This document shows positions 42,121 to 50,813 of a stretch of DNA of 64,000 nt, one piece after another. Under the pieces are notes generated by a model. That model worked only from the letters and a program-made list of their open reading frames with translations, searched no databases and had not been told where the DNA came from. The number at the start of each line of letters is the position of its first letter. Position 1 is the stretch's first letter. The translations under genes were made by a program, and so were the position numbers. Source of the DNA: JBIQKZ01 sp044464765 (lineage in GTDB: Bacteria > Pseudomonadota > Gammaproteobacteria > Burkholderiales > Burkholderiaceae_B); assembly GCA_044464765.1 (NCBI GenBank), contig JBIQKZ010000005.1, positions 1 through 64,000 on the forward strand, read 5' to 3'.

Positions 42121-42858
42121 ATGACGACGGAACGCATACTCCTTTTGCCAGGCTTGCTATGTGATGCGGCGGTGTGGACGGCACAGCGGGACGCGCTGGC
42201 GGCGCGGGCGCAAACCTTTGTGGCTGAATACCACGATCTTGATTCGCTGGAAGACATGGCGGCCAAGGTGCTGCGCGACTCGCCGTTCGAGCGGTTTTCC
42301 GTGGCCGGGCACAGCATGGGGGGGCGGATCGCCATGGAAATGATGCGCCTGGCGCCGCATCGGGTCGAGCGGCTGGCCTTGATGGACACGAGCTACGAGG
42401 CTCTGGCCGAAGGGGATACCGGCCTGGAGGAAAAGGCCCGGCGCTATCAATTGCTTGACCATGCACGCAAGCACGGCATGCGGGAAATGGGCAAGTTATG
42501 GGCCCCTGGCATGGTGCATCCCGACCGGCATGCGTCGCCGGTATATCAGGAAGTCCTGGACATGATCGAGCGGCGCACGGTCGAACAGTTCCAGGGGCAG
42601 ATCACGGCCTTGTTGAACCGGCCCGACGCCAGCCCGGTGCTGAAGTCCTTGGCGTGCCCCACCTGGTTCATTTGCGGCCGCCAAGACACCTGGAGTCCGG
42701 TTGAGCGGCATGAAGTCATGGCCGACATGGTTCCAGAACCGTATGTGCAGTTAAAGGTCGTTGAAGATTCCGGCCACATGATCACCATGGAGCAGCCCGC
42801 AGCGGTTTCGGCGTTGCTGGAAGCCTGGCTGGACACACCTTCTGCGCTGCCGGCTTAA
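42121..42858 (+). CDS. alpha/beta-hydrolase
   Basis: This 245-residue alpha/beta-hydrolase has an oxyanion region LLLPGLLCDAAVWTAQRDAL at the start, the nucleophile Ser in FSVAGHSMGGRIAMEM near 65, an Asp in CGRQDTWSPVERH near 190 and the His in DSGHMITMEQP near 220. It lies 12 bases after galD and is probably cotranscribed. It may hydrolyse an ester of a phenolic acid (for example a galloyl or methyl ester) or a lactone feeding the pathway. It is not the amidohydrolase LigI. The substrate is unknown. Confidence 0.9.
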   Translation: MTTERILLLPGLLCDAAVWTAQRDALAARAQTFVAEYHDLDSLEDMAAKVLRDSPFERFSVAGHSMGGRIAMEMMRLAPHRVERLALMDTSYEALAEGDTGLEEKARRYQLLDHARKHGMREMGKLWAPGMVHPDRHASPVYQEVLDMIERRTVEQFQGQITALLNRPDASPVLKSLACPTWFICGRQDTWSPVERHEVMADMVPEPYVQLKVVEDSGHMITMEQPAAVSALLEAWLDTPSALPA

Positions 42859-43054
42859 GGTATTGATAGCCGGATTCTGCGCCGGCAAAATTGGCAAGCC
42901 GGCACACCGAAAAGTGGCCGGCATAGATGAAAGTGGGCGGCACGGCTGGTAGGGGCTGCGATACGCAAGTGCAAGGCCGCGGTTTTGGTAAGTGCGGGAT
43001 TGTCGTTTCGGCAAGCGCAGGGTTGCAGTTTCATGGTGACACGAAGGAATGAAC

Positions 43055-43960
43055 ATGGCGTCAACAATTGAGCCACCCGTTTTAAAAACGATTGCCCTGG
43101 TGGGTTTGGGCGAAGCCGGCACCCTGCTGGCGCAGGGTTTGGTGCAGGCCGGCGTGCAGGTGGCCGCCTACGATATTTTGGTGGACGACGCAGAGCAGCA
43201 AGCGGCGCTGGCGAGTCGGGCCAAGACGGCGGGGGCGGTGTTGCATGCGCAACTGGCCACCGCCGTCAAAGAGGCCGACCTGATCATCTCGGCGGTCACG
43301 GCAAGCGCCGCCACCCAGGCGGCGCGGGATGTCGCGGCGTGCCTGCGGCCGGGCCAGTATTTTCTTGACATCAATTCCGTATCTCCGGCCACGAAGGGTG
43401 TGGACCGCGACGTGATCGAAAACGCGGGCGGCCACTACGTGGAGTCGGCTGTCATGGCGCCGGTGCCCCCGTATGGGCTGCGTGTGCCCATGTTGCTGGG
43501 CGGTTTGAATGCCGCCGCCTTGTCGCCATCGCTGAATGCCCTGGGTTTGAAAACCCGCGCGGTCGACACCAAGGTGGGCGTGGCGTCGGCCATCAAGATG
43601 TGTCGCAGCGTCATGATCAAGGGGCTGGAGGCCCTGACGGTGGAAAGCATGACGGCCGCCCGCCGCTATGGGGCCGAACAGGCCGTGCTGGAGTCCCTGG
43701 CCGAGACTTTTCCCAGCATGGGCTGGACAGAGTCCCTGCCGCATTACCTGATCAGCCGGGTGGCCGAGCATGGCCGCCGGCGCGCCGCCGAAATGCGCGA
43801 GGTCGTCGATACCTTGAATGATGTGGGCGTGACGCCCGTGATGTCCGAAGCAACCGCCCGCGCACAAGACGCGCTGATCGATGTCATGGAAGCGAAGGAC
43901 GTGGTGTACCCGTCAGGCGACTTCGAATGGACGGGGTTCGTGGACGCGCTGGGGCGTTAG
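43055..43960 (+). CDS. 6-phosphogluconate dehydrogenase-like NAD(P) oxidoreductase (DUF1932)
   Basis: This protein of about 301 residues has a Rossmann domain IALVGLGEAGTLLAQGLVQA and DLIISAVTASAATQ, followed by LDINSVSPATKGVDRDVIE. The C-terminal helical domain is of DUF1932 type. It resembles the beta-hydroxyacid dehydrogenase superfamily but not the Gfo/Idh fold of LigC. ATG 43055 is preferred over 43049 because AAGGA (43044-43048) fits its spacing. It is separated from the gal genes by 196 bases, which hold no gene. It may reduce or oxidise a hydroxy or keto acid of the pathway. Confidence 0.88.
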   Translation: MASTIEPPVLKTIALVGLGEAGTLLAQGLVQAGVQVAAYDILVDDAEQQAALASRAKTAGAVLHAQLATAVKEADLIISAVTASAATQAARDVAACLRPGQYFLDINSVSPATKGVDRDVIENAGGHYVESAVMAPVPPYGLRVPMLLGGLNAAALSPSLNALGLKTRAVDTKVGVASAIKMCRSVMIKGLEALTVESMTAARRYGAEQAVLESLAETFPSMGWTESLPHYLISRVAEHGRRRAAEMREVVDTLNDVGVTPVMSEATARAQDALIDVMEAKDVVYPSGDFEWTGFVDALGR

Positions 43961-44008
43961 TTTCTGATTTCCTACCAATACCCTAACGCCGTTTAACCCG
44001 CAGGCGGA

Positions 44009-44506
44009 CTAGGCCTTGCCTGTTTGCTTGGCCGGCGCTTTCTTGGCGCGGCTTCTGGGCTGGAAATGGTTGTTCGTTTCGCCCATCATTTTGCTGAGCA
44101 GATACAGAAGCTGCTTTCGCTCATCGGGCGCAAGCGCCTTCATGACATTCTTTTGCACGGTCGCGACATGCGGTTCGGTGCGGGCGAAAAACTCTTTGCC
44201 AGCTTCAGACAAATAGATTTCCTGCCCCCTGGGCGAGCGGGAACTGCTGCGCCGTTCGAGCAGGCCTTGTCCTTCAAGCCGCCTGATCATCCCCCCGACG
44301 GTGGCCGCATCCCAATTCAACGCGTCGGCAAGTTCGCGCTGTTGCATACCGGGCCTGACATGTGCCGCCAGAACGACCGCCAGCTGGCTTGACGTGATGC
44401 CCATATGCCCCATTTCTGCATTGAATGTGGCCGTAACGAATTGGCCGGCGCGCCTCATTAGATAGCCAGGAAAGCTGTGCAGATCGGTGAAGGAGTTCAG
44501 TTTCAT
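44009..44506 (-). CDS. MarR-family repressor
   Basis: This 165-residue winged-helix regulator has ITSSQLAVVLAAHVRPGMQQ, then LADALNWDAATVGGMIRRLE as recognition region near residues 60-82, and LLERRSSSRSPRGQEIYLSE as the wing. MarR proteins release DNA when they bind small, often phenolic, ligands. It is divergent from the FMN-reductase/monooxygenase operon, and two near-identical 21-base repeats in the gap (44534 and 44612) are placed to bind it. A very basic C-terminal tail (RSRAKKAPAKQTGKA) is unusual. Confidence 0.92.
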   Translation of the reverse strand: MKLNSFTDLHSFPGYLMRRAGQFVTATFNAEMGHMGITSSQLAVVLAAHVRPGMQQRELADALNWDAATVGGMIRRLEGQGLLERRSSSRSPRGQEIYLSEAGKEFFARTEPHVATVQKNVMKALAPDERKQLLYLLSKMMGETNNHFQPRSRAKKAPAKQTGKA

Positions 44507-44533
44507 TTTTTAATTTCCTCTGCGCAACAGTCT

Positions 44534-44554
44534 AAACCATGTATGCTTATTTTG
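44534..44554 (+). promoter_or_regulatory. repeat 1, probable MarR operator
   Basis: This 21-base element matches 44612-44632 at 18 of 21 positions. On the minus strand it lies between a weak TTATCC and TTTAGA pair that could be the promoter of the marR-type gene, fitting autorepression. Confidence 0.55.
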
Positions 44555-44579
44555 GATAACTAATCATTGATTAATTTTC

Positions 44580-44608
44580 TTGACAGCCAAAATAAGTGTC
44601 GATATTAT
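44580..44608 (+). promoter_or_regulatory. strong sigma70 promoter of the monooxygenase operon
   Basis: TTGACA (44580-44585) and TATTAT (44603-44608) are separated by exactly 17 bases. The predicted start near 44615 gives a leader of about 290 bases before the FMN reductase gene. Apart from the operators, promoter and hairpin, the gap 44507-44903 holds no gene I can support. Confidence 0.8.
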
Positions 44609-44611
44609 CTT

Positions 44612-44632
44612 AAACAATGCATGCTTAGTTTG
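44612..44632 (+). promoter_or_regulatory. repeat 2, probable MarR operator over the transcription start
   Basis: This is the second copy of the 21-base element. It begins 3 bases after the -10 box and so covers the predicted transcription start, the classic place for repression. Confidence 0.6.
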
Positions 44633-44643
44633 AAGTTGGGCAA

Positions 44644-44692
44644 GCACTGGAATAGGCGGTTCATACGGTTAAGAAGTTGCCTATTCCAGTGC
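44644..44692 (+). promoter_or_regulatory. leader hairpin, 14-bp perfect stem
   Basis: Arms 44644-44657 and 44679-44692 pair perfectly across a 21-base loop inside the long untranslated leader. No U-run follows, so a simple terminator is unlikely. RNA stability control or a further protein site is possible. Confidence 0.5.
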
Positions 44693-44903
44693 GCTGTCCA
44701 GTGTGTTCAGCTTCCAGCCAGGCATCGAACAAGAATAAGATACGGAGACAAGTTCTCGCGCCGGCGCTGCCGGTCCCGATCGATTTCTCCGTGTCTTTTT
44801 AACGGTGCGGCCCTGTTGGCCGGACAGGTACATCGAATGCCGATCAGGCCAATTCGCTTTTTTCGGGCGGTTGGCGTTGGCGTTGTATGAAAAGGATCTA
44901 GTC

Positions 44904-45497
44904 ATGGATAAAGAAACGCCGCTTATTGTTGGAATTGGCGGAACCATGCGGTCGGGCTCGACGTCCGAAATGGCTCTGGTCGCGGCGCTGGCGATGGCCC
45001 GTGAAATGGGCGCGCGAACCCGGTTGCTTTCGGGCACGGCGCTGCTTATGGATGCGTACGAACCCGGTGTGGCCGTCCGCTCCGAGAACGCCAGCCAGTT
45101 GGTCGAGGCGCTGCGCGAAGCCGATGGGGTGCTGATCTCTTCGCCCAGCTATCACGGGTCGATATCCGGCCTGCTGAAGAACGCCATCGACTACACCGAA
45201 GACATGCGCGCCGACGAGCGTCCCTATCTGGACGGTCGTGCGGTGGGGTGCATTGTGTGCGCGGACGGCGCCCAGGCGATGGGCTCCACGCTGTTCACCA
45301 TGCGTTCCATTATTCATGCGCTGCGGGGCTGGCCCACGCCTTACGCCGCTGCGCTTAACTCGGTCGCCAAGCCGTTCGGGCCAGGCGGGCAGATCAAGGG
45401 CGAAGGCGTTGAAAAGCAATTGCAAATGGTGGTCAGCCAGGTCGTTGGCTTTGCCCAGCGCGAACGCGCCGCGTGCAGCCTTAGTCTGCAACATTAA
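44904..45497 (+). CDS. NAD(P)H-dependent FMN reductase
   Basis: This 197-residue flavodoxin-fold protein of the SsuE/NADPH-dependent FMN reductase family has VGIGGTMRSGSTSEMALVAA at the start as phosphate loop, and SSPSYHGSISGLLKNAIDYT near residue 80 with the family's SPxYxGSxxGxLKNxxD pattern. It makes reduced FMN for the luciferase-like monooxygenase two genes downstream. ATG 44904 follows AAAGGA. It is the first gene of the MarR-controlled operon. Confidence 0.92.
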   Translation: MDKETPLIVGIGGTMRSGSTSEMALVAALAMAREMGARTRLLSGTALLMDAYEPGVAVRSENASQLVEALREADGVLISSPSYHGSISGLLKNAIDYTEDMRADERPYLDGRAVGCIVCADGAQAMGSTLFTMRSIIHALRGWPTPYAAALNSVAKPFGPGGQIKGEGVEKQLQMVVSQVVGFAQRERAACSLSLQH

Positions 45498-45515
45498 AAC
45501 CAAGGGGATTGTGTG

Positions 45516-46295
45516 ATGCAATTTGAAGAGTCGTATATTCAGCTCAATGGGTGCCGCATTCGCATGCGGCGCGGTGGAAAGGGTCAGGCCGTTCTTTATT
45601 TGCATGGCGCGAATGGTGCGATGCAAGTACAGCCTTTCATGAATGAACTGGCCAAAGATTTCGATCTGCTGGTGCCCGAGCATCCAGGGTTTGGCTATTC
45701 CGACGAGCCCGACTGGCTCGAAAACATTCAGGATCTGGCCTACTTTTACCTGGACTTCCTGAAAGAGCAAAAGCTTGATACGGTCCACGTTATCGGCAGT
45801 TCGCTAGGCGGCTGGCTGGCCATGGAAATGGCGATACGCGAGCCCTCGCGGTTCAAGTCCCTGGTGCTGGTCGGCGCGGCCGGCGTGCGTGCGCCCAATG
45901 TGCTGCCGGGCGACATCTTCTTGTGGGGCCCCGAGCAGATGGTGCGCAATACCTTCTTTGACCAGGCCATTGCAGATAAGGTGTTGGCCATGGCGCCCAC
46001 GACCGAAGAAGAGCAAGACGCGCAACTGAAGAACCGCCACACGACGGCCAAGCTGGCCTGGCAGCCGCGTTTGTTCGACCCCTTCCTGGCGAAGTGGCTG
46101 CATCGCATCGATATGCCGGTCAAACTGGTTTGGGGCGAAGACGACAAGATCATGCCGTTGGCAGTGGGGCAGGTTCTGCAAGAGCGGCTCCCAAACGCCA
46201 CTTTGGAAACCTACAAGAACTGCGGGCATTTGCCTCAGGTCGAACGCGCAACGGAATTCAGCGCGGCGGTCAAGAAATTCATTGAAGAGGTCTGA
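45516..46295 (+). CDS. alpha/beta-hydrolase (meta-cleavage-hydrolase-like)
   Basis: This 259-residue hydrolase has AVLYLHGANGAMQVQPF near residue 27 (oxyanion), HVIGSSLGGWLAMEMAIRE near 92 with nucleophile Ser, VWGEDDKIMPL with Asp near 210 and NCGHLPQVE with His near 237. The GSSLGGW context is common in C-C bond and lactone hydrolases. ATG 45516 fits the GGGGA site better than GTG 45513. It lies between the reductase and monooxygenase genes and probably opens or cleaves the oxygenated product. Confidence 0.9.
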   Translation: MQFEESYIQLNGCRIRMRRGGKGQAVLYLHGANGAMQVQPFMNELAKDFDLLVPEHPGFGYSDEPDWLENIQDLAYFYLDFLKEQKLDTVHVIGSSLGGWLAMEMAIREPSRFKSLVLVGAAGVRAPNVLPGDIFLWGPEQMVRNTFFDQAIADKVLAMAPTTEEEQDAQLKNRHTTAKLAWQPRLFDPFLAKWLHRIDMPVKLVWGEDDKIMPLAVGQVLQERLPNATLETYKNCGHLPQVERATEFSAAVKKFIEEV

Positions 46296-46300
46296 TAGTC

Positions 46301-47467
46301 ATGAATGTCATTCTGTTTCACCTAATGGGGTACGCCGACCTGGATTTCGAGGCGACCAAACAATACGAGACGGTATGGGTCAACCTGCCGAACAGTTTCT
46401 ACGACCCGAAGAAAGGGCACCAGCTGTATAACCGCTACCTTGACGAACTTGAATACGCGGAAGAGCTGGGTTTTGACGGCGTGGCGGTGAACGAGCACCA
46501 CCAGACCGCCTATGGCCTTATGCCTTCGCCCATCGTTATGGCATCGGCGCTTGCGCGACGCACGAAGCGGGTGAAGATCGCCATTCTGGGCAGTGCCTTG
46601 CCTCTGCGCGAACACCCCATGACGGTGGCCGAAGAGCACGCCATGGTCGACGTCATTTCAGGCGGGCGCCTGATCAGCGGCTTTGTGCGCGGCATCGGGG
46701 CCGAATATCACACCTTCGGTGTGAACCCAACCATCTCGCACGAGCGTTTCCACGAAGCGCACGATCTTATTGTGCAGGCCTGGACCAAGCCGGGGCCGTT
46801 TTCCTTCAGCGGCCGCCATTACAACGTCGATTACGTGAACCTGTGGCCCCGCCCCTATCAAACACCGCATCCGCCCATTTGGGTGCCCTCGCAGGGCAGC
46901 AAGGAAACCATCGATTGGGCCTCTCATCCTGATCGCCGCTATACTTATTTGCAGACGTTCAGCCCGGCAAAGACGGTGGAAAAATACCTGCAGTCCTATC
47001 GCGATACGGCGGCCGATTTTGGCTACGAGGCGGCCGACAGCCAATTGGGCTGGGCCGTACCCATTTACGTGTCCGACACCGACGAGCAGGCCGTTCGCGA
47101 AGCCAAGAAGCATTTCGAGCTGTTCCGCAACCGTCTGCTGAAGATGCCGTTTGAAATGCTGCTGCCGCCGGGGTATACGTCGCGCGATTCCCTGAAGAGG
47201 GTCATGGCCGCCAAGGCCATGATCTCGCAAGACCTCACCATCGAAACGGCCATCGACATGGGAATGATCATCTGCGGCAGTGCCGAATCGGTGCGTCAAC
47301 GCCTGGAAGAACACTGGAAGGCCATGCGTTTCGACAATCTTCTTACCATGCTGCATTTCGGGTCGTTGCCGGAAGACCTGACACGGCGCAATATGGAGCT
47401 CTTCGCCAAGGACGTACTGCCGGCCTTGCAGGCGATGAAGGCGGGTTCGGGCGCAACGGCAACCTAA
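46301..47467 (+). CDS. luciferase-like (LLM) FMNH2-dependent monooxygenase
   Basis: This 388-residue TIM-barrel protein of the bacterial luciferase-like family has GFDGVAVNEHHQTAYGLMPS near residue 58, VAEEHAMVDVISGGRLISGF near 108 and PPIWVPSQGSKETIDWA near 195. It takes reduced FMN from the partner reductase and oxygenates an organic substrate. It follows the hydrolase gene by 5 bases. The set reductase plus LLM monooxygenase plus hydrolase recalls the logic of pyrimidine degradation by RutF, RutA and RutD. The sequence context (MarR, Liv importer) points to another substrate. Confidence 0.92.
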   Translation: MNVILFHLMGYADLDFEATKQYETVWVNLPNSFYDPKKGHQLYNRYLDELEYAEELGFDGVAVNEHHQTAYGLMPSPIVMASALARRTKRVKIAILGSALPLREHPMTVAEEHAMVDVISGGRLISGFVRGIGAEYHTFGVNPTISHERFHEAHDLIVQAWTKPGPFSFSGRHYNVDYVNLWPRPYQTPHPPIWVPSQGSKETIDWASHPDRRYTYLQTFSPAKTVEKYLQSYRDTAADFGYEAADSQLGWAVPIYVSDTDEQAVREAKKHFELFRNRLLKMPFEMLLPPGYTSRDSLKRVMAAKAMISQDLTIETAIDMGMIICGSAESVRQRLEEHWKAMRFDNLLTMLHFGSLPEDLTRRNMELFAKDVLPALQAMKAGSGATAT

Positions 47468-47479
47468 GGAGACACCTAT

Positions 47480-48364
47480 ATGTTGGCAGGCCAGATACTG
47501 AATGGGCTTGTAAGCGGGGCGATGTATGCCCTGGTTGCCATCGGGTTCACACTTGTTGTGGGTGTGTTGGACAAGCTCAATTTCACCCATCCGGAAGTCT
47601 TCATGCTGGGTGGGTTTATCGGGCTGGTTTCGCTGACATACTTGCCATTGCCCTGGGCGTTTGTGCTCGCGCTGGTCGTGGGCGGCCTGCTTGGCCTGTT
47701 TACCGAGCTGGTCGCTTTCCGGCGGTTTCAAAGCTCCGATGCGCGCATCACCGCCGCGCTTAGTTCCATGGCGTTGGGCTTGGTCTTCACCGACCTTACT
47801 CATAAGGTATGGGGAACCGAACAGGTTCCCCTGCCGCCGCAACAAGGCTGGCTGACCGGCACATTTGGGATTGCCGGCGTGCAGTTCCTGAACTTGCAGC
47901 TTATGGTGCTGGGCGTTACGTTGGTGCTTATGGTGGGCCTGCACTATTTGATCAACCGGGCGAAGATCGGCCGGCAGATTCGGGCGCTCGCCGAGGCTCC
48001 CGTCTCGGCCTCCCTGCTGGGAATCAATGTGCTGCGTGTCAAGCAGTCGGTGTTCTTTATTTCGTCGGCGCTGGCTGCCGTGGCGGGTCTGTTGCTGGCC
48101 CTGCGCGGCGATGCCGCCAGCTCTGAAATCGGCCTGACGTTTGGGCTGAAGGCCATGGCCATCATGGCGATCGGGGGAATGGGCGATTTGCGCGGAGCGG
48201 TGCTGGCGGGTTTTCTGATCGGAGTGATCGAGGCGTTGATGTTCTATTTTGGCTTGGGCCGTCTGGGTGAAATGACGGTTTGGCTGGCAATGATCCTGAT
48301 TCTGCTATTACGTCCTGCCGGCTTGTTCTCGGGTGGGCTTCATTCCAGGGAGCAACGGGTTTGA
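47480..48364 (+). CDS. livH: Liv-type ABC transporter permease LivH (system 3)
   Basis: This 294-residue permease starts ILNGLVSGAMYALVAIGFTL, has LNFTHPEVFMLGGFIGL near 35 in place of NLAHG, and MAIGGMGDLRGAVLAGFLIG near 225. It comes 12 bases after the monooxygenase gene, showing that import and oxidation are co-expressed. It overlaps livM (TTGA). Confidence 0.93.
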   Translation: MLAGQILNGLVSGAMYALVAIGFTLVVGVLDKLNFTHPEVFMLGGFIGLVSLTYLPLPWAFVLALVVGGLLGLFTELVAFRRFQSSDARITAALSSMALGLVFTDLTHKVWGTEQVPLPPQQGWLTGTFGIAGVQFLNLQLMVLGVTLVLMVGLHYLINRAKIGRQIRALAEAPVSASLLGINVLRVKQSVFFISSALAAVAGLLLALRGDAASSEIGLTFGLKAMAIMAIGGMGDLRGAVLAGFLIGVIEALMFYFGLGRLGEMTVWLAMILILLLRPAGLFSGGLHSREQRV

Positions 48365-49236
48365 TCAGCGATTATTTGGTTATCACAGGCATCAATATTC
48401 TGATGGCCTGGAGCGTGTACTTGGTTTTGCTTACGGGCAGCCTGTCGTTTGCGCAAGGCGCCTTCATGGCCGTGGGCTGCTACGCGGCGGGATACCTGAC
48501 CACCGAGTTTGGCATGCCGTTGCTGCCTGCCACGCTTATCGGGGCAGCCGTGTCTGCGGCTTTTGCCATTGTGGTGGGTTATCCGGCCCTGCGGTTGAAA
48601 GGCATCTACCTGATACTGGCCACACTGGGTATCACGTTCTGCGTGCGTGTATTGCTTGAAAACCTGGAATTCCTTGGCGGCATCGGCGGGTTTGGCGGGA
48701 TGCTGGGGGCCGACCTTACCGCCGTGGCGATTGCCGTGGGGTGTGTGGCGGTTTTGCTCTTCCTGATCACCATCAGTCCTTTGCAGCGGATTTTCGATGC
48801 GGTTCGCGAAGATGAACGCGTTGCAGCTTCGCTGGGCATCAATGTCACTGCCATCCGTATCCTGGGCTTTGCCCTGGGGGCGGCGGTCGCCGCTGTGGCC
48901 GGTTCGTTGTACGGCCATTACATGAGCTTTGTGCGGCCCGAGAGCTTCGATGTCATGTTGTCGATCTACGTGGTGCTGTATGTGGTTCTGGGGGGCGTCA
49001 ACAATATGCTGGGGCCGGTCGTGGGCGCAGTCATCATGACACTGCTGCCCGAGTACATCCGCGAACTGGCCGACTGGCGTCCAACGGTATTCGGCCTGGC
49101 GGTCTTGATCATGCTGTTGTTCAGGCCCGATGGCTTGCTGTCCTTCCGGATGATTACGGAACGCTATCGCCGCCGGTCCACGACGGCTTCGTCCGAGTCT
49201 CTTGAACAACAATCCACGTCGGGGACCACGCCATGA
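48361..49236 (+). CDS. livM: Liv-type ABC transporter permease LivM (system 3)
   Basis: This 291-residue permease has ITGINILMAWSVYLVLLTGS at the start, GYPALRLKGIYLILATLGIT near 80 and YVVLGGVNNMLGPVVGAV near 215. TTG 48361 overlaps the livH stop and follows a GGGAG site. Starting further upstream would only translate the livH end in another frame. Confidence 0.92.
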   Translation: MISDYLVITGINILMAWSVYLVLLTGSLSFAQGAFMAVGCYAAGYLTTEFGMPLLPATLIGAAVSAAFAIVVGYPALRLKGIYLILATLGITFCVRVLLENLEFLGGIGGFGGMLGADLTAVAIAVGCVAVLLFLITISPLQRIFDAVREDERVAASLGINVTAIRILGFALGAAVAAVAGSLYGHYMSFVRPESFDVMLSIYVVLYVVLGGVNNMLGPVVGAVIMTLLPEYIRELADWRPTVFGLAVLIMLLFRPDGLLSFRMITERYRRRSTTASSESLEQQSTSGTTP

Positions 49237-49991
49237 CGACTAGCCAACCCATCTTAAGCGTTACCGAGCTGCGCAAGGTGTTTGGCGGGGTGACGGCCCT
49301 GGATGGCATCGACCTCGATGTCCGTGAAGGGGAAGTCCTGGGCTTGATCGGGCCCAATGGGGCCGGAAAAACAGCCTTGCTCAATACCATCACCGGGTTC
49401 TATCGGGCCACCAGCGGCGCGATCCGTTTCATGGGCCAGGACATTACCCATATGCCCTTGCACGGAATCGGCCGCCTGGGCATTGGCCGCACTTTTCAAA
49501 ACATCCGCCTTTTCAAGCGTCTGACGGTTCTAGAGAACGTCATGGCGGCCAACAAGCGGTATGTCCGCTCTTCGTTCGCCGCGTTCCTGGGGGCGGGCAA
49601 TCGTCGCGCGGCGCTTGACGAAGCCGCGCACTGGATGGAGTTCATGCAGTTGGGCGATAAAGCCGACATGTCCGCTTCGGCCTTGTCGTATGGCGATGCC
49701 CGGCGGCTTGAGATCGCCCGTGCCCTGGCGGGTAATCCCGCGTTGTTGCTGCTCGACGAGCCGGCGGCCGGCATGAACGAGGCCGAGACCGATCAGTTGG
49801 TTGCCGATATCCAGAAGGTGCGAACCAGCGTCAAGGCCATTGTGCTGATCGAGCACGACATGAGCCTGATCCGTAGCCTGTCGGATCGCATCGTGGCCAT
49901 GGATTATGGCAAAAAGCTTGCCGAGGGCGACCCCGATACCGTCCTTGAGCATCCGGATGTCCGGCGGGCCTATCTTGGGAGCGACACATGA
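49233..49991 (+). CDS. livG: Liv-type ABC transporter ATPase LivG (system 3)
   Basis: This 252-residue ATPase has Walker A GPNGAGKTALLNT near residue 42, the signature LSYGDARRLEIARAL near 150 and Walker B LLLLDEPAAGMN. It overlaps livM and livF by 4 bases each. Confidence 0.93.
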   Translation: MTTSQPILSVTELRKVFGGVTALDGIDLDVREGEVLGLIGPNGAGKTALLNTITGFYRATSGAIRFMGQDITHMPLHGIGRLGIGRTFQNIRLFKRLTVLENVMAANKRYVRSSFAAFLGAGNRRAALDEAAHWMEFMQLGDKADMSASALSYGDARRLEIARALAGNPALLLLDEPAAGMNEAETDQLVADIQKVRTSVKAIVLIEHDMSLIRSLSDRIVAMDYGKKLAEGDPDTVLEHPDVRRAYLGSDT

Positions 49992-50719
49992 GCGTTGTAT
50001 TGGAAACCTCCGACCTTCACGTGTCGTATGGGCCGATTCGCGCGCTGCGTGGTATTAACCTTAGCGTCTCGCAGGGCGAGACGGTAGCGATTGTCGGCGC
50101 CAATGGCGCGGGGAAAACCACGCTGATGCGAGCGTTGTCCGGCGTGTTGCCCATTGCGTCGGGCAGCGCCCGGTTTCTGGACCGGGACATCCGCACGGCG
50201 GCGGCCCATACGCTGGCGCGCTCGGGTATGCTGCATGTTCCCGAAGGCCGAGGCACCCTGCAGAATATGCGGGTCGAAGAGAACTTGCGGCTGGCCTGGG
50301 AAATCCGCCCGACGCAGACGGCGTTTGAAGACGCCATCGAGGTCGTGTTCCAGCGGTTTCCCCGTCTGGCGGAACGCCGCGAACAACTGGCCGGCAACCT
50401 GTCGGGCGGCGAGCAGCAAATGCTGGCGATCGGGCGTGCGCTGATCAATCGGCCTACCTTGCTGCTGGTCGACGAACCCTCCATGGGCTTGTCGCCGCTG
50501 TTCGCTCAGGAAGTGTTCCGGGTGCTGGCCGAACTGCGCGACTCGGGCATGACCATCTTGCTGGTCGAGCAGAACGTGCGCAGCGCATTAAGCCTGGCTC
50601 ACCGGGCGTATGTATTAAGTCATGGGGTGTTTACAGCCTCGGGAGACGCGGCGTCCATGGCGGAAGATCCCGCTGTGGTGGCGGGTTACCTGGGACACAG
50701 GAAGGCTGTCACTGTTTGA
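49988..50719 (+). CDS. livF: Liv-type ABC transporter ATPase LivF (system 3)
   Basis: This 243-residue ATPase has Walker A GANGAGKTTLMRA near residue 38, the signature LSGGEQQMLAIGRAL near 140 and Walker B LLLVDEPSMGLSP. It is followed 94 bases later by the binding-protein gene; the gap may hold a separate start signal. Confidence 0.93.
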   Translation: MSVVLETSDLHVSYGPIRALRGINLSVSQGETVAIVGANGAGKTTLMRALSGVLPIASGSARFLDRDIRTAAAHTLARSGMLHVPEGRGTLQNMRVEENLRLAWEIRPTQTAFEDAIEVVFQRFPRLAERREQLAGNLSGGEQQMLAIGRALINRPTLLLVDEPSMGLSPLFAQEVFRVLAELRDSGMTILLVEQNVRSALSLAHRAYVLSHGVFTASGDAASMAEDPAVVAGYLGHRKAVTV

Positions 50720-50813
50720 AGGGCGCCATGGGCATTACGTGTTATACGTAGCCCGTTGCGTTTACTAGCTGGCGGCTTTGATATGGCCGCTATGAAAATT
50801 GGAGACGTGTTCA

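Noticed and set aside
43055..43960. LigC (4-carboxy-2-hydroxymuconate-6-semialdehyde dehydrogenase)
   Set aside because: The position next to galD is tempting, but the sequence is of the 6-phosphogluconate-dehydrogenase/DUF1932 type, not the Gfo/Idh type of LigC.
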